The notes beneath the pieces are model-generated. The model did not search any database and was not told where the DNA came from. It saw nothing but the letters and a program-made list of their open reading frames with translations. From assembly GCF_005796105.1 (NCBI RefSeq), contig NZ_VAUO01000001.1:620001-684000 (forward strand): DNA of 64,000 nucleotides, given 5' to 3'. Positions 37,965-46,561 of the stretch are shown here, piece after piece. How positions within the stretch are numbered: position 1 is the stretch's first letter; each line of letters starts with the position of its first letter. Both the position numbers and the translations under genes were made by a program. This DNA is from Pseudomonas mosselii. GTDB lineage: Bacteria; Pseudomonadota; Gammaproteobacteria; Pseudomonadales; Pseudomonadaceae.

Positions 37965-39978
37965 ACAAGCGTTTCCGACGACCGCTTCTGAGCGCCTTCA
38001 ACTGGCACTCGATGCTGGCGCCATCATCGGAACATGGGTGTGGGACATTCCGGAAAACCGGGTCACCGCCGACGAGCGTTTTTCACGATCATTCGGGCTG
38101 CCGGCGGAGAATTGCCTGGCAGGCATTCCGATCGAAGAGGCATTCTCCTCAATTCACCCAGATGACCGTGATCGTGTCTCCGCCGACATCCAGGAAGCGA
38201 TGAGTCGTGGTGGAGCATACCGGTGTGAGTACAGGGTGCGGCAAGAAGATGGTAGCTATCGGTGGATCGAGGCAAATGGCCGCGCCGAGCTCAACTCAGA
38301 AGGCCAAGCTGTACGCTTCCCTGGGTTTCTCATGGACATCGAGTCACGCCGCTCTGCCGAGGCGGAGCGTGACAGGATGTCAGCCTTGCTCCGGACTTTT
38401 ACTGCTGCAGTGCCTGGAGTCGTCTACGCCAAAGACTTGGAAGGCCGGCTCCTTGTTGCCAACCATGGAGCTACCCAGCTCATAGGCAAGCCACCAGAGT
38501 TCTATCTAGGCAAAACCGATTTGGAAGTTCTGGAAGACAAGTCTCAGGCACGCCAAATCATGGAAACTGATCAACGCGTGATGCATGGCGGGAAGGCCGT
38601 GCAAATTGAAGAGCGTGTCGACATGCCGGATGGCACTGCTACCTACTGGCTTTCGATCAAAGCTCCTCTTTGCGATGAGCACGGCAGGGTAATGGGGCTC
38701 ATTGGCTCATCCATCGATGTTACCGCGCGAAGAAATGCCGAGTCGGAGCTTTTACAGCTCAATCGCACCTTAGAAGCGAGAGTCGAAGAAGCCGTGGCCG
38801 AGCGAGAGCGAGAGGCAGCCCAGGCAGCGCTCCGGCAATCGCAGAAGATGGAAGCAGTCGGGCAGTTGACCGGGGGTATCGCTCATGACTTCAACAATTT
38901 ACTGGCAGGCATCACCGGAAGCCTGGATCTAATCAAGCTTCGATTGAAGCAGGGGCGTGTCTCCGATGTCGAACGGTACCTGACGGTGGCCCACGGGGCG
39001 GCCCAAAGAGCTGCATCCCTGACTCATCGGCTCTTGGCTTTCTCTCGTCGCCAGACGTTGATGCCCGTTCACATCGATGTGAACACCCTCATCAGAGATA
39101 TCGAGGAGCTGATTAGCCGGACAGTGGGGCCAAAAGCCCAGCTCAAGGTGGAACTTAATGCAATTTCGAGTACCTGTCTGGTCGATCCGGCCCAGGTGGA
39201 GAACTCGCTGCTGAACCTGTGCATCAATGCTCGTGATGCCTTGGAAGGTGGAGGTTCTATCTCAATCAAAACGTATAACGAGGAGCTGGCGCTTGGCACA
39301 GAACTGGATCCGGAGCTTGCAACCGGAACCTACTTCACGATTTGTGTTTCCGACGACGGTGTCGGCATGAGTCCAGAGACGCTTACTCGAGCATTTGAAC
39401 CGTTCTTCACGACAAAACCTGTCGGGGCAGGCACTGGGCTTGGGCTGTCCATGATTTACGGCTTCGCCAAACAATCAGGAGGCCAGGTCAGGATCGAGTC
39501 AGAGGAGGGCAACGGAACCCGGGTGTACCTTCAGCTACCCAGTCATGAAGCTGAGGCCGCTGCTTCAGCTCGCTCCGAGCCATCGAATGAGTCGCCAGTG
39601 ATTTCGTCAGGAGAGACAATACTGGTTGTAGATGACGAGCCCTCCGTCCGCATGTTCGTGAGTGAGGCCTTGGGTGGCTGCGGGTACATCGTGATTGAGG
39701 CGGCTGACAGTCTTGCCGGCCTTCAATTGCTCCGCTCGGATACCCGCATCGATCTACTTGTCACAGACATTGGCCTCCCCGGTGGAATCGACGGCAGGCA
39801 GATGGCCGATACTGGCCGTGGTACCAGGCCTGGGCTGCCTGTCTTGTTCATGACTGGGTACGCGCAGCCGCATGTCCTGGACAACGCTCAGCTGGAGCTC
39901 AAAACGGCTGTCCTGATTAAACCATTCGCACTCGAAGCATTGACGCTGCACGTTAATGCCTTGCTTAGGGACGGCTAA
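37909..39978 (+). CDS. PAS-PAS hybrid histidine kinase with receiver domain
   Basis: A 689-aa soluble sensor kinase with no membrane helix. The first PAS (about 28-145) has the PAC ending EYRVRQEDGSYRWIEANG, and a second PAS spans about 160-280. The phospho-acceptor histidine is in GGIAHDFNNLLAGI (about 323-336). The ATPase domain shows NLCINARDAL (N box), VSDDGVGM (G1) and GAGTGLGLSMIYGFAKQSGG (G2). The C-terminal receiver has VVDDEPSVR and the acceptor Asp in VTDIGLPGG (about 622). AGAGG lies 6 nt before the ATG. The partner regulator and signal are unknown. Confidence 0.92.
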   Translation: MDREGPGTPGKAPASPNHEQAFPTTASERLQLALDAGAIIGTWVWDIPENRVTADERFSRSFGLPAENCLAGIPIEEAFSSIHPDDRDRVSADIQEAMSRGGAYRCEYRVRQEDGSYRWIEANGRAELNSEGQAVRFPGFLMDIESRRSAEAERDRMSALLRTFTAAVPGVVYAKDLEGRLLVANHGATQLIGKPPEFYLGKTDLEVLEDKSQARQIMETDQRVMHGGKAVQIEERVDMPDGTATYWLSIKAPLCDEHGRVMGLIGSSIDVTARRNAESELLQLNRTLEARVEEAVAEREREAAQAALRQSQKMEAVGQLTGGIAHDFNNLLAGITGSLDLIKLRLKQGRVSDVERYLTVAHGAAQRAASLTHRLLAFSRRQTLMPVHIDVNTLIRDIEELISRTVGPKAQLKVELNAISSTCLVDPAQVENSLLNLCINARDALEGGGSISIKTYNEELALGTELDPELATGTYFTICVSDDGVGMSPETLTRAFEPFFTTKPVGAGTGLGLSMIYGFAKQSGGQVRIESEEGNGTRVYLQLPSHEAEAAASARSEPSNESPVISSGETILVVDDEPSVRMFVSEALGGCGYIVIEAADSLAGLQLLRSDTRIDLLVTDIGLPGGIDGRQMADTGRGTRPGLPVLFMTGYAQPHVLDNAQLELKTAVLIKPFALEALTLHVNALLRDG

Positions 39979-40067
39979 GGGCCTACTGCTGTATAGAGTG
40001 CCTGCAAAGGTGAGGGGTCGACTACGATCAACCTCACCCAAAATGACCGCACATGGGAGTGGAAGTC

Positions 40068-40268
40068 ATGCAAATGGTACCCGTTCGATCGTCAGCTATC
40101 ACAGCTGTAGGCTACGATCCAGACACCCGCAGAATGAAGATCGCATTCAAGCAAGGTCGCACCTATGACTTCTGCGGCGTGCCTCCGGAGGTTCATCGAG
40201 GGTTGATGAGTGCCGGATCTGTGGGAGCTTATTATGATCGGGTGATCCGCGACCGTTATCAGTGCTGA
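40068..40268 (+). CDS. KTSC-domain small protein
   Basis: A 66-aa protein almost entirely made of a KTSC domain: VPVRSSAITAVGYDPDTRRM, IAFKQGRTYDFCGVPPEV and SAGSVGAYYDRVIRDRY. KTSC proteins are small, often phage- or island-borne, and of unknown function. ATG 40068 is preferred because GGAG lies 8 nt upstream; an in-frame ATG at 40053 lacks a site. The usual His of the final block is replaced by other residues. Confidence 0.75.
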   Translation: MQMVPVRSSAITAVGYDPDTRRMKIAFKQGRTYDFCGVPPEVHRGLMSAGSVGAYYDRVIRDRYQC

Positions 40269-40356
40269 TCGTCAGCCAACTGTTGCCCATCGTCTAGGGT
40301 TTCCCCGCGACAGCGTTTGCAATAGTGGAGGTGATAGTGACCTTGAGCTTCCAAAA

Positions 40357-40566
40357 ATGAAGAGAACACTTCTGGGAATGGCGGAAGCAGGCGAACCATT
40401 GCTAAGGGAAGCGCTAGAAGCAATTCGGGCCTACAACGAAGCACAGGCTCAAGCGCGGCCTGCAGCAGAAATTGAGCGCCTTCGCCTTGAAGCTGATCAT
40501 CTGTATCAGACCGTGATCGACTTTCAGCTGCACAAAGCCGGCACTTTACGCCGGCAGGTGCACTAG
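40357..40566 (+). CDS. Small helical protein (paralogue 1 of a 69-aa pair)
   Basis: A 69-aa acidic helical protein. EIERLRLEADHLYQTVIDFQL corresponds closely to EVERLRLEAEYAFQSVTDYQL in the 69-aa protein at 41240, and the helix before it (EALEAIRAYNEAQA) also aligns. The pair brackets the XRE regulator at 40685-41095. No known domain is recognised. The ribosome-binding site is weak; ATG 40378 (MAEAG) is a possible alternative start. Confidence 0.6.
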   Translation: MKRTLLGMAEAGEPLLREALEAIRAYNEAQAQARPAAEIERLRLEADHLYQTVIDFQLHKAGTLRRQVH

Positions 40567-40684
40567 CGTCAGCGGTGAAGGTCGGCCAAGCTCTTTGGCC
40601 ACGCTGGTTGATACGTCATGCTGACTACGGCCTGCTTGGTAACAGCAAACACCCCAACGATAGCATTCACGTTGTCTGAGCCTG

Positions 40685-41095
40685 TTAGTACGTGAAGGCC
40701 AACTCGGTCTGCACTGAAGTCTGCTCCCCGGGTTTAACTGCGCGGGACTGGCGGCGACCAGGCAATTGAATTGTGCTTGAATCTTCCAGCTTGATGCTCA
40801 GTCCAAGCAAGCCACCATCATGCTGAAGCTCATCAAGCTCGGCTCGCATTTTTGACATCAAGTCCGATGCTGACCTTCCAGTGTCCTCGCTCAGTGTCAG
40901 CGTGAGAAGCGTCAACGGGCTCAGCTCGAGCCGACTGCTGATCTGTTCAAGCTTGTCCAGAGTGATGCTTGATTTCCCTAATTCAAGCTTTGATAGGTAG
41001 GTGCGGCTGGTCGTGTCAGCAAAGTCCCGCTGTGTGATATTACGCTTGCTGCGCAGTGCACGAAGCACGTTGGCGAAGGAGGCTTTGAGCGTCAT
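40685..41095 (-). CDS. XRE-family helix-turn-helix regulator (paralogue 2)
   Basis: A 136-aa regulator. Its HTH, SFANVLRALRSKRNITQRDF then SRTYLSKLELGKSSITLDKL, is a close copy of that at 20165-20578, while the C-terminal halves have diverged. ATG 41095 (MTLKAS) is supported by the paralogue; the long upstream open frame to 41323 overlaps the promoter and the divergent gene. An inverted repeat at 41124-41159, 28 bp upstream, is a likely autoregulatory operator shared with the divergent 69-aa gene. Confidence 0.85.
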   Translation of the reverse strand: MTLKASFANVLRALRSKRNITQRDFADTTSRTYLSKLELGKSSITLDKLEQISSRLELSPLTLLTLTLSEDTGRSASDLMSKMRAELDELQHDGGLLGLSIKLEDSSTIQLPGRRQSRAVKPGEQTSVQTELAFTY

Positions 41096-41123
41096 GCTTC
41101 GTTCTCTGCATTTTTGGCCATTT

Positions 41124-41159
41124 TGATAGGGGGCTACGTATCCTGCCTGTAGCCTATCA
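41124..41159. promoter_or_regulatory. Operator-like inverted repeat upstream of the XRE gene
   Basis: TGATAGG...GGCTAC and GTAGCCTATCA face each other across 11 nt in the 145-bp divergent region between the XRE gene and the 69-aa gene. The arms are identical apart from three extra G in the left arm. Confidence 0.5.
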
Positions 41160-41239
41160 TGGCTGGATAGGAGCACTCGAATGTAGAGGTAGCACCGCAC
41201 CGCTAATTCGCAGCGCAGAAAGAATGTGAGGTTGTACAT

Positions 41240-41449
41240 ATGCAGCGAAACAAACGGCAACCAGTCCTGCCCGATGATCCTTTGTATCAGCAGGCCATAG
41301 AGGCCATGAAACGCTACGATCAAGCCAAAGCGGATGGGAAGCCAGAAGCTGAGGTGGAACGCCTGCGTTTAGAGGCCGAGTACGCATTTCAGTCAGTCAC
41401 CGACTACCAGCTTGAAGCGCTCGGAGGCCCGTCGCCGACACGACATTAG
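41240..41449 (+). CDS. Small helical protein (paralogue 2 of a 69-aa pair)
   Basis: A 69-aa protein of the same length as its paralogue at 40357, with the shared core PEAEVERLRLEAEYAFQSV. It is divergent from the XRE regulator. The composition (charged, amphipathic helices) suggests a small adaptor or DNA/protein-binding factor; no function is known. No toxin-like partner is evident. Confidence 0.65.
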   Translation: MQRNKRQPVLPDDPLYQQAIEAMKRYDQAKADGKPEAEVERLRLEAEYAFQSVTDYQLEALGGPSPTRH

Positions 41450-41638
41450 GACTGATCGACAAAGAATCATTGCCCGCTTATCGCAGGGTGCAAGGTACCT
41501 AAATCTTCGTTGCGTGGATTGCCTGTAGGGTTGAAACTCCGGTGAGAGGTGCGTTTCAGGTAAGCGCTGACGGACGACAGCAGTCAAAGCCGTCAAAGCC
41601 AAGCAGGCGAAGGCCGACCAAAGTGAGGTGGACTAACC

Positions 41639-42013
41639 GTGGCTAATTCAATCGAAGCGGAGCGTCGACTTAGACGGCTGCTTTGGGCTCTCTCCGATCT
41701 CCGCCCTGGCGACCCTAAAGCGGTAGCTGTCCTCCGAGAGCTGAATCTGGTCGAGCGCGACCTTTGCGACGTGTCTTTGACCTGCAAACATCTCCTCGAC
41801 CTGGTCACTAAATCTCCTCGACCCTCAGGCCGCTTGGTCGTTGACGAGCATACGATCCCGACTCCTTGGCGGGAGCGATTCGCCCAAGCAAGCATCGGGT
41901 CTACCCGAGTTGCCGCGGGCCCGTACTTGGATGACTTTGAGAAGTTCGTCGAGGAATGGGGGAGGGAGATGACCCATCTTCAGGCGCATCGGGATGCGGC
42001 CCGTTCAGACTGA
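41639..42013 (+). CDS. Hypothetical 124-aa helical protein
   Basis: Starts at GTG 41639 (GAGG 10 nt upstream). The N-terminus, SIEAERRLRRLLWALSDLRP, and the mid-region look helical, and Arg/Asp/Glu are abundant. I do not recognise a domain. It is on the same strand as the 69-aa gene, 189 bp downstream, and precedes a large palindrome and the HNH gene. Confidence 0.5.
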   Translation: MANSIEAERRLRRLLWALSDLRPGDPKAVAVLRELNLVERDLCDVSLTCKHLLDLVTKSPRPSGRLVVDEHTIPTPWRERFAQASIGSTRVAAGPYLDDFEKFVEEWGREMTHLQAHRDAARSD

Positions 42014-42078
42014 GCTTCCACACCTATTGCTGCAGCAGCCACCTGATGACGAGCTCACAGGCCCGGGTGTGTAACGTA

Positions 42079-42119
42079 GTTTTTGGAATGTAACATCGGT
42101 CACGTTACATTCCAAAAAC
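42079..42119. repeat. Perfect 16-bp inverted repeat
   Basis: GTTTTTGGAATGTAAC (42079-42094) and GTTACATTCCAAAAAC (42104-42119) are perfect inverse complements around a 9-nt loop. An outer TGTAAC/GTTACA pair (42070-42075, 42123-42128) extends the symmetry. It overlaps the end of the HNH gene by only the outer arm. There is no T tract, so a standard terminator is unlikely. Confidence 0.75.
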
Positions 42120-42123
42120 CGTG

Positions 42124-42918
42124 TTACAAACCTTGAAGTCTGGCCGTTAGGGCAGAGCGTCGCTTTGCTTCAGCTAAGTGCTCTTTGAGCTTTTCAATGC
42201 TCATGACCTCGGATCCACGATGCACCACCGCATGGCAGTTCGGGCACAGCGGGATCAGATCCTTTATCGGATCAAGCTTGTACTCGGCGCCGATCGTACT
42301 CAGAGGAACGATGTGGTGGACATGGATGAGTCCCTCGGCAACCTCGCCATAAACCAGTCCGAAATCAAATTCGCACGCATAGCAAACCGCTTTGTAGTGA
42401 TCAATACATGCGGCCCTAGCCTGAGCGCTACGCTCATAGGCATTAACCTTGACCTCTCGGACGGCGCCCTCGAGATACAACTCGGGCTTACTGACCTCTT
42501 CAGGGAGTGCTGGCATCGGTGGCTCGTCGCACGCAAACCACTCGCCATCCTGCTTCAGTAGCCACTTACGAAGGATGGAGCGCTCAAAGTCTTTGATCTT
42601 TGCAGGGCCCGCACCGTCCTCATCCTGGCGCTCATCTGAGTGTGTAATCTTGAACGTATAGAGTTCGTATCCTTCCTCTCCAACCAGCCTGAGATGCTCC
42701 ACGCTCTGCGGATAACCATGGTTACGACGCCCATTCTCGATTTCCCAATCCTCGCTGAGGATCAGTGTACGACCGCCACTTATGTGGATATCCCATGCGC
42801 CAAAAATGATCTTGCGCTCTTGGTGATTCACAAACGACCAGCTCCAATTCCAATTTCTGCATGTCGCTCCCAAGGATAGGATGAACGCTTTGCGGTTTGG
42901 GTAGTACGGAGTGGTCAT
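42124..42918 (-). CDS. HNH endonuclease with possible modified-DNA reader domain
   Basis: A 264-aa nuclease. The C-terminal HNH fold shows a Cys pair in CYACEFDF, the catalytic IHVHHIVPLS, then DLIPLCPNCHAVVHR. The N-terminal 130 residues (NWNWSWSFVNHQERKIIFGAWD) form a beta-rich domain of the kind placed ahead of HNH nucleases in type IV-like restriction enzymes; a role in recognising modified bases is inference. Start ATG 42918 is chosen over an open frame reaching 43044. It is divergent (147 bp) from the compact OLD/helicase pair. Confidence 0.8.
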   Translation of the reverse strand: MTTPYYPNRKAFILSLGATCRNWNWSWSFVNHQERKIIFGAWDIHISGGRTLILSEDWEIENGRRNHGYPQSVEHLRLVGEEGYELYTFKITHSDERQDEDGAGPAKIKDFERSILRKWLLKQDGEWFACDEPPMPALPEEVSKPELYLEGAVREVKVNAYERSAQARAACIDHYKAVCYACEFDFGLVYGEVAEGLIHVHHIVPLSTIGAEYKLDPIKDLIPLCPNCHAVVHRGSEVMSIEKLKEHLAEAKRRSALTARLQGL

Positions 42919-43064
42919 GCGCAGATCCTGGCGTGAGAACCGTAAGGGTGGTGAGGGACGTGCGGAACGTGACGGAGTCGACAACGTTAGCGCTTCGCTT
43001 ATAGCATCAGGCCACACGGCCATCAAAGCGCCATGCAAAAGCACTTCGCCAAGGAACGTCGACT

Positions 43065-44669
43065 GTGATCACAAAAATCCGTATCCGTGGGTACCGCATC
43101 TACAAAGATTTCGAGCTCAAGCCCAATCCCGGCGTAAACATCCTGGTCGGTGACAATGACGCCGGGAAGTCCACATTGATGGAGGCCATTTCGCTGGCGC
43201 TGAACGGCCGTATAGGTGGACGGGGGATCCTCGAAGAACTGAATCCACACTGGTTCAACACTGAAATGGTGGCTGAGTTTCTCGCACTTCGGAAAGCAGG
43301 GAAGACGCCTAAGCTTCCGGAAATCCTGATTGAGCTTTATCTGCAAGATGTAGCTGATTTGCAGATGCTACTCGGCGCGGTGAATGCGGACGTGCCTACC
43401 AACGTGTGCCCGGGGGTATTCCTCTCCATTTACCCGAACGAGGAATATCAGGACGAGCTGGATCAGTGGCTCAAGGATCCTTCACACCTGCTGCCCGTTG
43501 AGTATTACACCTACGAATGGCGGTCGTTTGCTGACAACGAGCTCACTCGGCGCCCACGGGCGCTGTCGGTGGCCACGATCGATTCTCGGACGGTCAAGTC
43601 CGCTGCCGGGGTCGATTACCATCTTCGGCAAATTCTGAGCGATCACCTGGAGTCAGCCGAGAAGGCGCAAATCTCGCTGGACTATCGAGGCGTCAAAGCA
43701 TCCATGACTGAAGGGGCGCTGGCGCCGGTGAACAAGCGGCTTGCGGGACTTGGCGCTGCTCTACAGTCTGAGCCTATGGCTCTGGCTATGGATCAGACCT
43801 CTCGAACAGCCTGGGATAGCGTGGTGACGCCCCACGTCGATGGCCTTCCATTCGCGATGGCTGGTCAGGGGCAGCAAGCCGCAATCAAGATCTCCCTCGC
43901 GATGAAACGGCATTCTTCAAGCGTGAAAATCGTGATGATCGAGGAGCCTGAAAACCACCTCTCACACACCAGTCTCACGACTCTGCTCGATCGTATTGAG
44001 GATTTGGCGACAGAGGAGCAGCAGCTCTTCATCTCTACCCACAGCACTTACGTTTTGAATCGTCTCGGCCTTAACGCTCTGCTACTGCTCCACCGCAACA
44101 GCGCCGCGAAGATCACGGAACTCGATCCAACAACGGTGAGCTATTTTCAAAAGCTCCCGGGCTACGACACCCTCCGCCTCGTACTGGCGAGAAGAGTAGT
44201 CCTGGTTGAAGGGCCATCCGACGAGATCATTTTCGAACGTGTCTATCAAGATCTCTACGGGGCTCGCCCAATGGCCCATGGCGTTGATGTCATCAGCATG
44301 CGCGGGCTAGCACTGGCTCGGTGCCTAGAGCTTTGTGCTGCCATCAACAAGCCGGTCGCTGTAATGCGAGACAACGATGGCATTGATCCAAACGAGCTAC
44401 GTGAACCAGTTGAGAAATGGCTGGAAGCGAAGCGCAGAGATCTGTTCATCGGCGACGTTATCCACGGCAAAACGCTCGAGCCGCAACTCATCACCGCCAA
44501 CGGTGAACATCAGTTACGGAAGACGTTGGGCATCAAAGATTCAGCCGACTTGCTGACGTGGATGACACGCGAGAAAACGGAAGGGGCGATTCGGATTGCT
44601 GTGTCTGACGAAGCCCTCAGCCCACCGCCCTACATGAAGGCTGCGGCGGAGTTCATTCACAATGCCTAA
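43065..44669 (+). CDS. OLD-family ATPase/TOPRIM nuclease (compact Gabija-like pair)
   Basis: A 534-aa protein with ATPase and TOPRIM halves. Walker A is VGDNDAGKSTL (about 28-38), Walker B IVMIEEPENHLSH (about 290), and the H-loop STHSTYVLNRLG. TOPRIM motifs are VVLVEGPSDEIIFERV (about 378-393) and AVMRDNDGID (about 432-441). It is about 100 residues shorter than the GajA at 29832 and clearly a different subfamily. It starts at GTG 43065 and overlaps the helicase gene by 8 nt. Confidence 0.83.
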   Translation: MITKIRIRGYRIYKDFELKPNPGVNILVGDNDAGKSTLMEAISLALNGRIGGRGILEELNPHWFNTEMVAEFLALRKAGKTPKLPEILIELYLQDVADLQMLLGAVNADVPTNVCPGVFLSIYPNEEYQDELDQWLKDPSHLLPVEYYTYEWRSFADNELTRRPRALSVATIDSRTVKSAAGVDYHLRQILSDHLESAEKAQISLDYRGVKASMTEGALAPVNKRLAGLGAALQSEPMALAMDQTSRTAWDSVVTPHVDGLPFAMAGQGQQAAIKISLAMKRHSSSVKIVMIEEPENHLSHTSLTTLLDRIEDLATEEQQLFISTHSTYVLNRLGLNALLLLHRNSAAKITELDPTTVSYFQKLPGYDTLRLVLARRVVLVEGPSDEIIFERVYQDLYGARPMAHGVDVISMRGLALARCLELCAAINKPVAVMRDNDGIDPNELREPVEKWLEAKRRDLFIGDVIHGKTLEPQLITANGEHQLRKTLGIKDSADLLTWMTREKTEGAIRIAVSDEALSPPPYMKAAAEFIHNA

Positions 44670-45729
44670 CCATCTGACCCTGGCGGTCGCCGGCGGGAGA
44701 AAAACCCAGGGCCTCGTAGATCACTGCAAAGGATTGCCCAGTGACCGCCGCGTCCTTGTCGCCACGTTCACCCAGACAAATCAGCAAGAGCTTTCCCATC
44801 GGCTACGAGCTCAGGCTGGCGATCTCCACAACATCGAGGTACTGGGTTGGTACACGTTTTTGCTTCGCCACTTTGCGAAGCCGTTCCTGCCGGTGAAATT
44901 CCCCGGTGAACGGGTAGGGGGCTTCAATTTCGAAGGGCGCCCTTACAGGTTCGCCAAGGGCAAGCAAAGGTTCATGGATGGAAGCAACCAGGTCTACGGC
45001 TGCGAGCTCGGCCGCCTGGCGCGCGAGCTAATGGCAGAAACACCTGCGCTGCTTCGTCGCTTAGAGCACCTCTACGACGAAATTCTGATCGACGAGGTTC
45101 AGGATCTTAGTGGTTACGACTGGGAGATCATCCATGATCTGCTGCAGTCCCGAATCGACGTTCGCATGGTCGGTGATGTACGCCAGGCCGTGCTGTCGAC
45201 CAACCCGAGGGGGCAGAAGAATAAGCAGTATGGCTATGCCGGCGCTCTCGAATGGTTTCAGGAGCGAGAGCAGGGTGGGCTGTTGAGTATCAACTACGCG
45301 ACGGTCACCTATCGGTGTCGGACGGAGATCGCAACGTTCTCTGACACCATTTTTGATGAGTCTTGGGGTTTTCCTGGCACCACCTCGGAGAACCACGAGG
45401 TCTCAGGCCATGACGGTGTGTTCTTGGTGCACTCGAAGCACGTTGTCCAGTACGTTGAGCGGTACCGCCCTCAGTGCCTTCGCGCGATGGCTGGTTCAGG
45501 CAAACAGTTCTCCCTCGACTACATGAACTTCAAGGTCTCCAAGGGCGCGACGTTCGAGCGTGTGCTAGTCGTACCTACTGGGCCGATCGAGGCGTTCATC
45601 CAGAAGGAGACTTGTCTTGAAGCTACGTCTGCGGCCGCGTTCTACGTAGCAGCAACGCGTGCAAAACAGAGCCTGGCGATCGTGATCGATAAGCCGGGCA
45701 AGTCGACGCTGCCGGTCTGGGAGCCCTGA
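44662..45729 (+). CDS. Compact UvrD-like helicase partner of the OLD nuclease
   Basis: A 355-aa SF1 helicase-like ATPase. Motif I is unusual, VAGGRKTQGLV rather than the common GxGKT form. Motif II is LIDEVQDLSGYD (about 142-153), motif III MVGDVRQAVLST, motif IV TVTYRCRTEIATFS, motif V KVSKGATFERVLV, and motif VI FYVAATRAKQSLAIV. At 355 residues it lacks most 1B/2B insert sequence and is far smaller than GajB at 31733. It may be a DNA-end or replication-fork sensor rather than a processive helicase. Confidence 0.78.
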   Translation: MPNHLTLAVAGGRKTQGLVDHCKGLPSDRRVLVATFTQTNQQELSHRLRAQAGDLHNIEVLGWYTFLLRHFAKPFLPVKFPGERVGGFNFEGRPYRFAKGKQRFMDGSNQVYGCELGRLARELMAETPALLRRLEHLYDEILIDEVQDLSGYDWEIIHDLLQSRIDVRMVGDVRQAVLSTNPRGQKNKQYGYAGALEWFQEREQGGLLSINYATVTYRCRTEIATFSDTIFDESWGFPGTTSENHEVSGHDGVFLVHSKHVVQYVERYRPQCLRAMAGSGKQFSLDYMNFKVSKGATFERVLVVPTGPIEAFIQKETCLEATSAAAFYVAATRAKQSLAIVIDKPGKSTLPVWEP

Positions 45730-45750
45730 CTACTTCAAAATAAAAATGGA

Positions 45751-45780
45751 AAGGGTGACGCCCATATCGGCGCCACCCTT
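45751..45780. terminator. Bidirectional terminator
   Basis: AAGGGTGACGCC (45751-45762) pairs with GGCGCCACCCTT (45769-45780), 11 of 12 positions, around a 6-nt loop between convergent genes. On the minus strand the stem is followed by a T-rich run (CCATTTTTATTTT), as in an intrinsic terminator for the DUF262 gene. Confidence 0.75.
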
Positions 45781-45790
45781 CATACACGGG

Positions 45791-46399
45791 CTACCTTGAA
45801 GCCCGCTGATCCTCAGTATGTGGCGTACCGCCAAACGCTCTGAGATCGTAGGCCTGTCGCAGTGCAACTTCATCGCTCGAGTGCACCCGAGACTGAGCGA
45901 AAGGCATGTTCAGAAAACGCCGGCGCTCGTCATTTCCGAGCTCCGACCAATACCTCACCTGGCCCGACTCATCTGGGACTCCAAACTCGCCAAGTAGGTA
46001 GCCCTCCAGGGCTATCAGACGCTGCTGGCCGTCAAGCAGAACCTCACTATTTATCGCAAACGCTCCAGTACGATCGGCATACGCATACCAGTCATTGACC
46101 AGGTACGACCCAAGGTCTGCCCCCATCCAAATCGACGTAATGAACCTGACCCTCTGCTCGTCCGTCCATACAGCCGGCCGCTGCCAGGAGGCGAGGGGAT
46201 GGCCCATAGCGAATCGTGTGGCCCATGGGTATTGAGCGCGTGCTTTGCCAGGGTCAGCAGTGAATTTCTCAAGGTTGGAAGCAAGCGTGTTCACCTGGTG
46301 CATGTAGAGCGTGGTTTCGAGCTGCTTTTGCGGCATACGTATGCAGTTGGAATCGTCGGCGCTACTGAAAATCTGGAATGCTACGCAATGAGAAGACAT
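45791..46399 (-). CDS. DUF262-type (GmrS N-terminal-like) protein
   Basis: A 202-aa protein with the DUF262 core: LASWQRPAVWTDEQRVRFI, then LGSYLVND and LLDGQQRLIALEGYL (the conserved DGQQR). DUF262 is the ParB/Srx-like NTP-using domain of GmrSD type IV restriction systems; here it stands alone without the DUF1524 nuclease part. The start is uncertain: the first 21-32 residues may be untranslated (ATGs at 46336 and 46303). It converges on the compact OLD/helicase pair and may be a separate defence gene or a remnant. Confidence 0.72.
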   Translation of the reverse strand: MSSHCVAFQIFSSADDSNCIRMPQKQLETTLYMHQVNTLASNLEKFTADPGKARAQYPWATRFAMGHPLASWQRPAVWTDEQRVRFITSIWMGADLGSYLVNDWYAYADRTGAFAINSEVLLDGQQRLIALEGYLLGEFGVPDESGQVRYWSELGNDERRRFLNMPFAQSRVHSSDEVALRQAYDLRAFGGTPHTEDQRASR

Positions 46400-46561
46400 T
46401 TGATCTTGAAAAACCTTAAATTAATTTAGGAACGCGTGTGGGGTGCCTCTAGACACCAACGCGCTTTCATTAAGGCCAAGTAAGATAGCATGGTTCCAGC
46501 TGAGAAAAACTCGAATATGACAAGCCTGAATCAGCCCAAAATAGGCGTACTGATTAAAAAC

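Noticed and set aside
42079..42119. Intrinsic terminator of the HNH gene.
   Set aside because: No U-rich tract follows the stem on either strand and the stem is AT-rich at its base; recorded as an inverted repeat instead.
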